In this document: one piece after another, positions 1 through 8,392 of the stretch
How positions within the stretch are numbered: the first letter of the stretch is position 1
Layout of the letters: the number at the start of each line of letters is the position of its first letter
DNA from: Azoarcus sp.
GTDB taxonomy: Bacteria; Pseudomonadota; Gammaproteobacteria; Burkholderiales; Rhodocyclaceae
Assembly: GCA_031272995.1 (NCBI GenBank)
Contig: JAISSY010000183.1
Coordinates: forward strand, 1-33,519
Length of the DNA stretch: 33,519 bases
Direction of reading: 5' to 3'
Program-made: the position numbers and the translations under genes
Notes under the pieces: model-generated
What the model was told of the DNA's origin: nothing
The model's database searches: none
The model's input: the letters and a program-made list of their open reading frames with translations, nothing else

Positions 1-722
1 ACCGCGAGGATTTCGTCGTCGGTTTCGCCCAGACCGACCATTAGTCCGGACTTGGTGGGAACGTCGGGGTAGCGCGCCTTGAAGGCTTGCAACAGCGCGA
101 GCGAGCCGGCGTAGTCGGCGCCGGGGCGGGCTTGCGGGTAGAGGCGCGGCACGGTTTCGAGGTTGTGGTTGAGCACGTCGGGCAGGTCGGCGGCGAAGGC
201 GTCGAGGGCGACCATCTCGCGGCCACGAAAATCGGGCACCAACACTTCGACGGCGGTGGCGGGCGAGGCGGCGCGGATGGCGCGGATGCAGGCGGCGAAA
301 TGGGCGGCGCCGCCGTCGCGCAGGTCGTCGCGGTCGACGGAGGTGATGACGGCGTAGGTGAGCCGCATCGCCGCGACGGTGGCGGCGAGCGCGCCGGGTT
401 CGTCGGCATCGGGCGCGGCGGGACGACCGTGGCCGACGTCGCAGAACGGGCAGCGCCGCGTGCACACGTCGCCGAGAATCATGAAGCTGGCGGTGCCCTT
501 GCCGAAACACTCGTGAATGTTGGGACAGGAAGCTTCCTCGCAGACGGTGTGCAACTGAAGGGCGCGCAGGGTGGACTTGATGTCGGCGAACCGCCCGGCT
601 TCGTCGCCGGAGGCGATTTTCACCCGTATCCACTCCGGCTTCTTCAGTCGCGGCGCGGGAACGATTTTGATCGGGATGCGGGCGGTTTTTTCCGCGCCGC
701 GTTGTTTGGTGGGCTGAGGCAT
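1..722 (-). CDS. lipA: Lipoyl synthase LipA (C-terminal end truncated by window edge)
   Basis: Reverse-strand translation from ATG at 722 gives [35 protein letters not shown]...[39 protein letters not shown]..., with the LipA auxiliary-cluster Cys motif and the radical-SAM CxxxCxxC motif (CTRRCPFC). Open at the window edge, so not in the ORF track. Confidence 0.95.
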   Translation of the reverse strand, partial: MPQPTKQRGAEKTARIPIKIVPAPRLKKPEWIRVKIASGDEAGRFADIKSTLRALQLHTVCEEASCPNIHECFGKGTASFMILGDVCTRRCPFCDVGHGRPAAPDADEPGALAATVAAMRLTYAVITSVDRDDLRDGGAAHFAACIRAIRAASPATAVEVLVPDFRGREMVALDAFAADLPDVLNHNLETVPRLYPQARPGADYAGSLALLQAFKARYPDVPTKSGLMVGLGETDDEILA

Positions 723-777
723 GGTGGAAGCGATGGTAACTGCAAGGGTTTTGCCCTCACAAGTGAATGGTTATTGA

Positions 778-821
778 TTTACTCAGTACACTGAGTAAAA
801 ATACTCAGCATCATGAGTAAA
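778..821. promoter_or_regulatory. Putative tandem operator: two 22-bp imperfect repeats, four alternating ACTCA/TGAGT half-sites overlapping the start of the DUF4143 ATPase gene
   Basis: TTTACTCAGTACACTGAGTAAA (778-799, perfect 9-bp arms) followed directly by AATACTCAGCATCATGAGTAAA (800-821). Half-sites at 781, 792, 803 and 814, exactly 11 bp apart. The ATG (813-815) lies inside the last palindrome. Confidence 0.6.
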
Positions 822-2027
822 AATGAAATTCCTTTCCGGCGCCCGCAATCGGAGATCTTGGCTGCCCGATTGAACGAACCGAGACGGTTCATTCAGGTCG
901 TGGCCGGGCCGCGTCAGGTCGGCAAAACGACGCTGGTTCGACAAGTTGCCGACGACTTAGACGTTCCCGTGCGCTACGTGAGCGCCGACGAACCGACGCT
1001 GCGCGGCGCGGAGTGGATTGGGCAACAGTGGGACATCGCCCGCATGGAAGCGCGCAATGAGGCGGGCGCGGTGCTGGCGCTCGACGAAATCCAGAAAATC
1101 CCGGCGTGGTCGGAGGCCGTGAAACGCTTTTGGGACGAGGATACGCAGACGAAATGCCCCCTCAAGGTCGTGTTGCTCGGCTCCGCGCCGCTGCTGATTG
1201 CGCGCGGTCTGAGCGAAAGCCTCGCGGGTCGTTTCGAGATATTACCCCTGCCGCACTGGTCGTTCGCGGAAATGCGCGCCGCTTTTGGCTGGACGCTGGA
1301 GGAATACATTTTTTACGGCGGCTATCCGGGCGCCGCGCCCCTGATTCACGAGCCAGAGCGTTGGTCGCGCTATATCGCGGACAGTTTGATCGAAACCACT
1401 GTTTCCCGTGACGTGCTGCTGCTGTCCAGAGTCGACAAACCCGCGCTTTTGCGCCGGGTGTTCGATTTGGCCTGCCGCTATTCGGGGCAGATTCTTTCCT
1501 ACAACAAAATGCTCGGACAGTTGCAGGACGCCGGCAACACCGTGACGCTGGCGCACTATCTGGAATTACTGGCGGGGGCGGGCATGGTGTGCGGTTTGCC
1601 CAAGTATGCCGGAGACGTTGCGCGCAGCCGCTCGTCCAGCCCCAAATTGCAGGTGTTCAATACGGCGCTGATGACCGCGCTTTGCGGTTATACGCTGGAG
1701 CAGGCGCGCGCTGATGGCGAATTCTGGGGGCGGCTGACGGAATCCGCCGTGGGCGCGCATCTGGCGAATGCCGCTCAAAGCGGCGAATGCTCGCTTTTCT
1801 ACTGGCGCGAAAGCAATCGGGAAGTCGATTTCGTCGTTCAAGCGGGACGGCAACTGACCGCCATCGAAGTGAAAAGCTCTCGCTCACCACAGGTTCACGC
1901 GGGAAGCGCCGCCTTCGCCAAAGCGTTCAAACCGCAGCGCAGTTTGCTGGTTGGCGGCGATGGAATTGCGGTGGACGAGTTTCTGGCGCAGCCAGTGAGT
2001 CATTGGTGTCGGGAAATCTCAATATAG
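813..2027 (+). CDS. AAA+ ATPase with C-terminal DUF4143 domain
   Basis: Walker [12 protein letters not shown], Walker B-like [13 protein letters not shown], and C-terminal NREVDFVV...AIEVKSS typical of the AAA_14/DUF4143 family. Confidence 0.9.
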   Translation: MSKNEIPFRRPQSEILAARLNEPRRFIQVVAGPRQVGKTTLVRQVADDLDVPVRYVSADEPTLRGAEWIGQQWDIARMEARNEAGAVLALDEIQKIPAWSEAVKRFWDEDTQTKCPLKVVLLGSAPLLIARGLSESLAGRFEILPLPHWSFAEMRAAFGWTLEEYIFYGGYPGAAPLIHEPERWSRYIADSLIETTVSRDVLLLSRVDKPALLRRVFDLACRYSGQILSYNKMLGQLQDAGNTVTLAHYLELLAGAGMVCGLPKYAGDVARSRSSSPKLQVFNTALMTALCGYTLEQARADGEFWGRLTESAVGAHLANAAQSGECSLFYWRESNREVDFVVQAGRQLTAIEVKSSRSPQVHAGSAAFAKAFKPQRSLLVGGDGIAVDEFLAQPVSHWCREISI

Positions 2028-2651
2028 CGGCAACAAGCGCAGCAAATGTTCGACGAGCCGTTCCCCGACTTCGCTCACGCCGTCGCTGACGCCGAAATCC
2101 GCCATCCGCACGGTTTTCAGCCCCGGATAGCCGCAAGGGTTGATGCAGGAAAACGGCGCGAGGTCACCGTCTACGTTGAGCGCGAGGCCGTGGTAGCTGC
2201 AACCTTTTTTCACGCGCAGGCCGAGAGCGGCGATTTTGTCGCCGGCGACGTAGACGCCGGGGGCGCCGGGTTTGCGGGCGGCTTCGATGTCGTAGTCGGC
2301 CAGCGTGGCGATGATCGCCGCTTCGATCAGATGGACGAATTCGCGCACCTTGAGACGGCGGCGCGGCAGGTCTATGAGCAGATAGGCGACGAGTTGGCCG
2401 GGGCCGTGGTAGGTGATCTGGCCGCCACGGTCGATGCGCACGAGGGGAATGCCGTCCGGATTGGCGAGCAGGTGTTCGGGCTTGCCCGCTTGACCGAGGG
2501 TGAAAACCGGCGGGTGTTCGAGCAACCAGATTTCGTCGGGCGTGTCGGCGGCACGCGCGGCGGTGAAGGCGCGCATCGCTTCCAACGTGGGGGCGTAGTC
2601 GACGAGGCCGAGGCGCTTGACGCGCACTTCGCCTGCGCGGGGTTCGCTCAC
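2019..2651 (-). CDS. lipB: Octanoyltransferase LipB (GTG start)
   Basis: [68 protein letters not shown] and [17 protein letters not shown] motifs. Confidence 0.97.
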   Translation of the reverse strand: MSEPRAGEVRVKRLGLVDYAPTLEAMRAFTAARAADTPDEIWLLEHPPVFTLGQAGKPEHLLANPDGIPLVRIDRGGQITYHGPGQLVAYLLIDLPRRRLKVREFVHLIEAAIIATLADYDIEAARKPGAPGVYVAGDKIAALGLRVKKGCSYHGLALNVDGDLAPFSCINPCGYPGLKTVRMADFGVSDGVSEVGERLVEHLLRLLPLY

Positions 2652-2923
2652 AACACCACCTTCACCAGGGGGTGCGCGGTGAGTTCACGGTAAAGCGCGT
2701 CGAGTTGCGCGCGCGACTCGGCGCGCAGGGTGCAGGTGAGCGAGAGATATTTGCCGTTGGCCGAAGCGCGCATTTCCATGCTTTCGCCGTCGAAACCGGG
2801 GGCGTGGCGTCGCACCACTTCGAGGACGGTCGGCGCGAACTCGTCGACCTGCGCCCCCATGATCTTGATCGGGAAATCGCAGGGAAATTCGAGCAAGGTC
2901 GCGCGTTCGGTTTCGTCAGCCAC
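2648..2923 (-). CDS. DUF493/YbeD family protein
   Basis: 91 aa, [17 protein letters not shown]...[33 protein letters not shown]; located between lipB and the transaminase as in the conserved cluster; overlaps the lipB start. Confidence 0.9.
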   Translation of the reverse strand: MADETERATLLEFPCDFPIKIMGAQVDEFAPTVLEVVRRHAPGFDGESMEMRASANGKYLSLTCTLRAESRAQLDALYRELTAHPLVKVVL

Positions 2924-3773
2924 GGCGCATCACCGTATTCTTGAAATCCTGATAGAGCGCGTGCATCCGCCGCGCCAGCGCGCCGGGGCGACCGTCGCCG
3001 ACCGGCTTGCCGTCCAGCGTCGTCACCGGCAGCACTTCCTTGGTCGAGGAGGTCATCCACAACTCGTCGGCGGCGCGCACCTCGTCCTCGCGGATGTCGC
3101 GCACCTCGAACGGCACCGCGTTTTGGGCGGCGAGTTCGAGGATGACGTCGTAGGTGATGCCGGGCAGCATCAGGCGGTTCTTGGGCGGCGCCAGCAGCAC
3201 GCCGCCGCGCACCACGAGGATGTTGGAGGCGGCGCCTTCGGTGAGGATGCCGTCGCGGAACAGCACGGTTTCGGCGCAGCCGGCGTCGACCGCTTTTTGC
3301 CGCAGCAGGCAGTTGGCGAGCAACGAGATCGTTTTGAGGTCGCAGCGCAGCCAGCGGTAATCCTCGGCGCTCACCACGGCGACGCCGCGTTCGATTTGCT
3401 CCGGGGTCGGGGTGGCGAGCTTTTCACTCATCAGGAAAACGGTGGGGCGGATGGTCGCCGGAAAGGCGTGCTTGCGCACCGCGTCGGCCCCGCGCGTCAC
3501 TTGCAGGTAGACCGATTGATCCTCCCACTCGTTGCCGGCGACGATTCTGGCGACGATCTCCGCCCACTCCGCGACGCTGTGCGGATTGGGCAGGCGCAGT
3601 TCGGCAAGAGTTTTTTCCAGCCGCGCGAGGTGTTCGGCGAGGCGGAACGGATGGCCGGAATAGACCGGGATGACCTCGTAAGCGCCGTCGCCGAACAGAA
3701 AGCCGCGATCCATCGGCGAGACACGCGCTTCGTCCAGCGGCAGGTATTGGCCGTCGAGATAACTCAGAATCAT
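2916..3773 (-). CDS. dat: D-amino-acid transaminase (class IV aminotransferase)
   Basis: MILSYLDGQYLPLDEARVSPMDRGFLFGDGAYEVIPVY...LKTISLLANCLLRQKAVDAGCAETVLFRDGILTEGAASNILVV; class IV PLP fold signature. Confidence 0.9.
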   Translation of the reverse strand: MILSYLDGQYLPLDEARVSPMDRGFLFGDGAYEVIPVYSGHPFRLAEHLARLEKTLAELRLPNPHSVAEWAEIVARIVAGNEWEDQSVYLQVTRGADAVRKHAFPATIRPTVFLMSEKLATPTPEQIERGVAVVSAEDYRWLRCDLKTISLLANCLLRQKAVDAGCAETVLFRDGILTEGAASNILVVRGGVLLAPPKNRLMLPGITYDVILELAAQNAVPFEVRDIREDEVRAADELWMTSSTKEVLPVTTLDGKPVGDGRPGALARRMHALYQDFKNTVMRRG

Positions 3774-3813
3774 GGCGCTCCCCCTTCGATGTCGTTGGCT
3801 CGGCGGCGACAGG

Positions 3814-4956
3814 CTACAGGCTCTTGAACCACAGCTTGATGGCGTCCCACAGGCGCTTGAAGAAACCGGCCAGCGGCACTTCGTCCTGAACCACCACCGG
3901 ATATTCGCCGTAAGGCTCGCCAGCGACGGTGAGTTTGAGCGTGCCGACTTCCTGCCCCTTGGCGAGCGGGGCGATCAGCGGCTGACGGCTTTCCAGCGTC
4001 GCGCCGATCTGCTTCACCTTCTCGCGCGGCAGCGACAGGATGAGGTCGTGGTCGAAGCCGACCGACACTTCGTCGTTCTGACCTTTCCAGACGCGGAATT
4101 TTGAAATCGTCTGCCCGGCGGGATAGACGCGCACGGTGTCGAAAGCCTGAAAACCGTAGTTGAGCAGCTTGAGCGATTCCTGCGCCCGCACGTTGTCGGA
4201 GGCGGCGCCGAGCACCACCGACACCAAGCGCCGCTCGCCGCGCCGGGCGGTGGAAACGAGGCAGAAACCGGCGGAATCGGTGTGACCGGTTTTCATGCCG
4301 TCGACGGTGGGGTCGATGAACAGCAGGCGGTTGCGGTTGGGCTGCGCGATGTTGTTGTAGGTGTAGGACTGCATCGAGTAAATCGGGAAATACTGCGGAA
4401 AGTCGCGGATGATGGCGCTGGCGAGTTTCGACAGGTCGCGCGCCGTGGTGTAGAGCTGCGGGTCGGGCAGGCCGGTGGGGTTGGTGAAATGGGTGTTCTT
4501 CATGCCGAGGCGCTCGGCTTCGCGGTTCATCAGCGCCGCGAAGCCTTCGACGCTGCCGCCGATCAGCTCGGCGAGCGCGGTGCTGGCGTCGTTGCCGGAT
4601 TGCACGATGACGCCGCGAATCAACTCGCTCACCGACACTTCGGTGCCGACCTGAATGAACATGCGCGAGCCTTCCTGCCGCCACGCTTTTTCCGACACCA
4701 GCACCATCTGCTGCTCGGAAATCGTACCCGCCTTCAGCGCCGAGAAGGTGAGATAGGCGGTCATCAGCTTGGTGAGCGAGGCCGGTTCGATGCGGGCGTC
4801 GGAGTCGTTGCCGGCCAGCGTCTGGCCGGTGGACTGATCGATCAGTATCCATGACTTGGCGGCCAGCACCGGCGCGGGCGTGGTTTGGGCGAAGGCGGCG
4901 CTGGCGCAGAGCGCGAACAGGGCGGCGAAAAAGAGGCGGAAGGCAGACTGGTGCAT
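3814..4956 (-). CDS. dacA: D-alanyl-D-alanine carboxypeptidase (PBP5/6 family)
   Basis: Signal peptide; catalytic motifs SLTK, SGN and KTG (GMKTGHTDSAGFCLV); C-terminal amphipathic helix FFKRLWDAIKLWFKSL. Confidence 0.95.
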   Translation of the reverse strand: MHQSAFRLFFAALFALCASAAFAQTTPAPVLAAKSWILIDQSTGQTLAGNDSDARIEPASLTKLMTAYLTFSALKAGTISEQQMVLVSEKAWRQEGSRMFIQVGTEVSVSELIRGVIVQSGNDASTALAELIGGSVEGFAALMNREAERLGMKNTHFTNPTGLPDPQLYTTARDLSKLASAIIRDFPQYFPIYSMQSYTYNNIAQPNRNRLLFIDPTVDGMKTGHTDSAGFCLVSTARRGERRLVSVVLGAASDNVRAQESLKLLNYGFQAFDTVRVYPAGQTISKFRVWKGQNDEVSVGFDHDLILSLPREKVKQIGATLESRQPLIAPLAKGQEVGTLKLTVAGEPYGEYPVVVQDEVPLAGFFKRLWDAIKLWFKSL

Positions 4957-5029
4957 GAGGCGAATCCGGCAAACGAAAGGGGAAAGCGCGAAATTATAGG
5001 CCGCGATGCGCCCCCTGCGCGCGCCGACC

Positions 5030-8000
5030 TCAATCGTGGATGTCGGGATGGAGCACGTTGTCGGCGAGGTAGGCGCGCATGTCGTCGGCGCTCATCGGGC
5101 GCGCGTGCTTGTAGCCCTGAATGATTTCGCAGTGCAAGGTCTTGAAGAAATCCCACTGTGTCTCGTTTTCCACCCCCTCGGCGATCAGACGCCAGTTCAT
5201 CGTGCGCGCCACTCCGGAGACGGCGGCGATCATCGAATTCACTTTCGGCTCGCCGATGCGGGCGGTGAAGAAACGGTCGATCTTGATGGCGTCGATCGGG
5301 TACTCGAACAGATTGCCGAGCGCGGCGCGTTCGATCACCAGACGGTCGATGATGATTTCGATGCCCATCTCGCGCAGGTGGCCGAGGGTGGCGACGGTCT
5401 GCGCCGAATTCTGCAGCAGCGTGTATTCCGAGATTTCAAAGGCGACGTGTTGGGCGCCGAGTTGATGGGCGGCGAGCAGGTCGCGCACACGGACGGCGAA
5501 ATCTTCCTGCTCGAAATACTTCGGCGACACGTTGAGCGACACGCGCCCGGAGAACAAGCCTTCCTGCAACCACTCCTGCGTCTGCGCTGTGGCCATGTGC
5601 ATGATCTGGGCGTCGACCTCGCGCGTCAGGCCGCACTGTTCGGCCACCTCCATGAAATCGCCCGGCAGCAACATGCCCTTGACCGGGTGCATCCAGCGCG
5701 CCAGCACTTCGAGATAAAGGACGCGATGTTCGCTGGTGTGATAGAGCGGCTGATAGAAGGCCGCGAACTGGCGCTTGTCGAGCGCGGCGCGCAATTCCTT
5801 CTCCAGCCGCACCGAGGCGAACAGCTTTTCCTGAATGCGGGTCTCGAAGAACTGGTAGCGCATCCCGCCTTCGGTTTTCGACATGTACATCGCCATGTCG
5901 GCTTTCTTGATGATTTCTTCCGGGTCGCGCCCGTCCTTCTCGCCCTTGAAGGTGGCGATGCCGATGCTGGTGCGGATGGTCATTTCGTGACCGGCCAGCG
6001 TCACCGTGGATTGCAGCTTGTCGAGAATGTCTTGCGCGAGGATGGAAGCCCATTCCGGCTTTTCGATGCCGGTCATGATGACGGCGAACTCGTCGCCGCC
6101 AAGACGCGCGGCGGTGTCGGTCTTGCGCACGCGATCCTGAAGAATCTTCGCCATGTGCACGAGCAGCGCGTCGCCGACCGCGTGACCGAGGGTGTCGTTG
6201 ACGTGCTTGAAGCGGTCGAGGTCGAAAAAGAGCAGCGCGCCGTAGCGGTCGGAACGCTCGCTCTGGTGGATGGCCTTCAACAACTGTTCGTTGAACAACA
6301 TCCGGTTGGCCAGACCGGTGAGCGGATCGTGGCCGGCGAGGTATTGCGCCTTTTCCTCGGCGACGCGGCGGATGTGGATTTCCTCCGACAACTGCCGATT
6401 GGCTTCCGAGAGCGCGTGGGTGCGCTCGTCGACCAGCACTTCGAGGTTGTCGCGCATGGCGCGCAAATCCTCCTCCGCCTTGGTGCGGTCGGTGATTTCC
6501 TTTTCCAGCTTGGCGACGTTGCCGTTCAAGGTTTCCGCCATATCGTTGAAGGTAGCGGCGAGCGAAGTGATTTCGTTGTCGTAGCTGTATTCGAAGCGAA
6601 AATCCTTTTCGCCGAAGCGGTAGCGGTTCAGACCTTCGTTGAGCCAACCGATCTTGCGCGACAGGAAGGAGGCCATCCAGATGGCGACGAAGATGACCAG
6701 CGCGATGAGCGCCAGCGTCGACCACGTGAGGCGCGAGGCGACGCGCGCCACGTCGTCGCGCAACGCCTGATCGGCGGCGGCGCCGTTGGCGAGCATGGTG
6801 TCGTTGGCAATCTTGATGATGCCTTCGAGGCGTTTCTTCGATTCGGTGGCGGCGCGATGGAAATCATCGACGTTGGCGCCGATGGTGACGATGCCGAAGC
6901 CGCGCTTGTTGCCCGCCACTTCGGGGGCGTACTGCCCTGTGTAGTACGGAATCGCCGCCGTGGTGGTCAGCTTGTAGAGTCCGCTCCACAGAATCAGGAA
7001 GGAACCGGAGCCGCCCTGATCGGCGAGGTTGTACCAGCCCGTGCACTGCGGCGCGTTGTTGAGCCAGCGGCAATCCAGCCCGACGTCGCCGCGCGCGGTG
7101 AGTTCCTTCGCCGGCTTGCGGCTGCGCAACTGATCGACGAAGGTGGGCGCGGTTTTCATGTACTCGCGCCACGGCTTGCCGCTTTTGAGGAAATCCTCGT
7201 AGATGCGGTCTTCCAGCCAAGGGATTTCCGGTTCGCCGTTCGCGTCGTAGCCGACGATGGAATGATGGCGCGGATGGACGATGCTGCGACCCTTGTAATC
7301 CCAGATGAAGGCGTAGTTGCCGTCGAAAGCGTCGTTGATGTCGCGATAACGCTCGTCGGTGGGAACGATGTGATCGGTAAACGACATCAAATGGTCGTGA
7401 TTCAGCGCCAGCGTCACCCATCCGACGATTTTTCCGCCTTTCGTCACCGGCGTCGCCCAACGCACAATGCCCTGAAAGCGTTTGCCGACCGGGTTTTCCT
7501 TGCCGGAATAGGCGTGCTTTTCCGGCTCGAAGGGAATGCCGCGTTTCTTGGCGGCTTCCGGGGTGAATTTGCCGATGATTTGCGAGCCGACGTAGGCGCC
7601 GATCACGTCGGAGACGTAGATCTCGCCCGGTTTGAGTTTTTTGAGCGCCTCGAAATAGGTTTCCGCTTTGGCGTAGGTGTTGCGACGCTGCGATACGTCC
7701 TTCAACTCGCGGCTCATGCGCGCCGAGGTCGTCACCTTCACCTTTTCGTGGCCGTCGAGTCCGACGAAAGTCATCTCGAGATAAAGCGGCAGGTTTTCTT
7801 TCTGCAATATCACCGGCGGGCGGTAGTGGAAGTTGATGTCGTTGTCGCGGCTACCCGGCACGGCGACGTAGCCGTCGACCTCCGGCGTCGATTCCGGCTC
7901 CCAATCGGTGCCGGCTTCGTTCAGCTTCCATTTGCCATGCTTGATCAGGTCGCGGCGCTGGCGCTCGACGTAGTTGCGGTAGGCGTTCGCGTCGGTGGGC

Positions 8001-8341
8001 AGGGTGGCGACGTAGCGGATGTCGGCGTCGCGGTCGTAGAGGAAGGCGGCGACGCGACGCGCCGTGTCGGTGGTCAGGCGTTCGATTTCATCGCGGGCGC
8101 GGGTATCGAGGGCGTTCACCGCGTCGTTGACCGCCATGTCGCCGACCTTGTGAATGGATCTGTTGGCGGTTTCGACCAGTTCGCCGAACTGTTCGCCGAG
8201 ATGAACGGCGGTTTCCCGCGTCTGGCTCCATGCTATCCACACCAGCAAGATCAAAGGCACGACCTTGATGGCGATGAACAGCAGGATCAGACGAACGCGA
8301 ACCGATAATTTGAGCCAGAAATCCACGCGCGCCCTTCCCAA
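5030..8341 (-). CDS. Membrane sensor with large periplasmic region, HAMP-like segment, GGDEF and (degenerate) EAL domains
   Basis: N-terminal TM, ~500-aa periplasmic sensor region, second TM (STLALIALVIFVAIWMASFLS), HAMP/coiled-coil, ARLGGDEFAVIM with RxxD I-site (RKTD), EAL-domain blocks (YLEVLARW, LNVSP, FEISE, IKIDRFF, AEGVEN, IQGYKHARP). Confidence 0.93.
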   Translation of the reverse strand: MGRARVDFWLKLSVRVRLILLFIAIKVVPLILLVWIAWSQTRETAVHLGEQFGELVETANRSIHKVGDMAVNDAVNALDTRARDEIERLTTDTARRVAAFLYDRDADIRYVATLPTDANAYRNYVERQRRDLIKHGKWKLNEAGTDWEPESTPEVDGYVAVPGSRDNDINFHYRPPVILQKENLPLYLEMTFVGLDGHEKVKVTTSARMSRELKDVSQRRNTYAKAETYFEALKKLKPGEIYVSDVIGAYVGSQIIGKFTPEAAKKRGIPFEPEKHAYSGKENPVGKRFQGIVRWATPVTKGGKIVGWVTLALNHDHLMSFTDHIVPTDERYRDINDAFDGNYAFIWDYKGRSIVHPRHHSIVGYDANGEPEIPWLEDRIYEDFLKSGKPWREYMKTAPTFVDQLRSRKPAKELTARGDVGLDCRWLNNAPQCTGWYNLADQGGSGSFLILWSGLYKLTTTAAIPYYTGQYAPEVAGNKRGFGIVTIGANVDDFHRAATESKKRLEGIIKIANDTMLANGAAADQALRDDVARVASRLTWSTLALIALVIFVAIWMASFLSRKIGWLNEGLNRYRFGEKDFRFEYSYDNEITSLAATFNDMAETLNGNVAKLEKEITDRTKAEEDLRAMRDNLEVLVDERTHALSEANRQLSEEIHIRRVAEEKAQYLAGHDPLTGLANRMLFNEQLLKAIHQSERSDRYGALLFFDLDRFKHVNDTLGHAVGDALLVHMAKILQDRVRKTDTAARLGGDEFAVIMTGIEKPEWASILAQDILDKLQSTVTLAGHEMTIRTSIGIATFKGEKDGRDPEEIIKKADMAMYMSKTEGGMRYQFFETRIQEKLFASVRLEKELRAALDKRQFAAFYQPLYHTSEHRVLYLEVLARWMHPVKGMLLPGDFMEVAEQCGLTREVDAQIMHMATAQTQEWLQEGLFSGRVSLNVSPKYFEQEDFAVRVRDLLAAHQLGAQHVAFEISEYTLLQNSAQTVATLGHLREMGIEIIIDRLVIERAALGNLFEYPIDAIKIDRFFTARIGEPKVNSMIAAVSGVARTMNWRLIAEGVENETQWDFFKTLHCEIIQGYKHARPMSADDMRAYLADNVLHPDIHD

Positions 8342-8392
8342 ACACAGCCCTGAGCAGGCACGCGATTATGGCCAGATGCGCACCGTCCCCGA

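Noticed and set aside
745-765. AGGGTTTTGCCCT as a lipA leader hairpin/terminator
   Set aside because: Only a ~4-bp stem with no U-tract; too weak to support.
87-794. 235-aa + strand ORF at the left edge
   Set aside because: Antisense of lipA, which is clearly recognisable on the - strand.
5006-8308. 1100-aa + strand ORF
   Set aside because: Exact antisense of the GGDEF/EAL gene; His/Asp/Gly-rich composition is the typical reverse-complement artefact of high-GC coding DNA.
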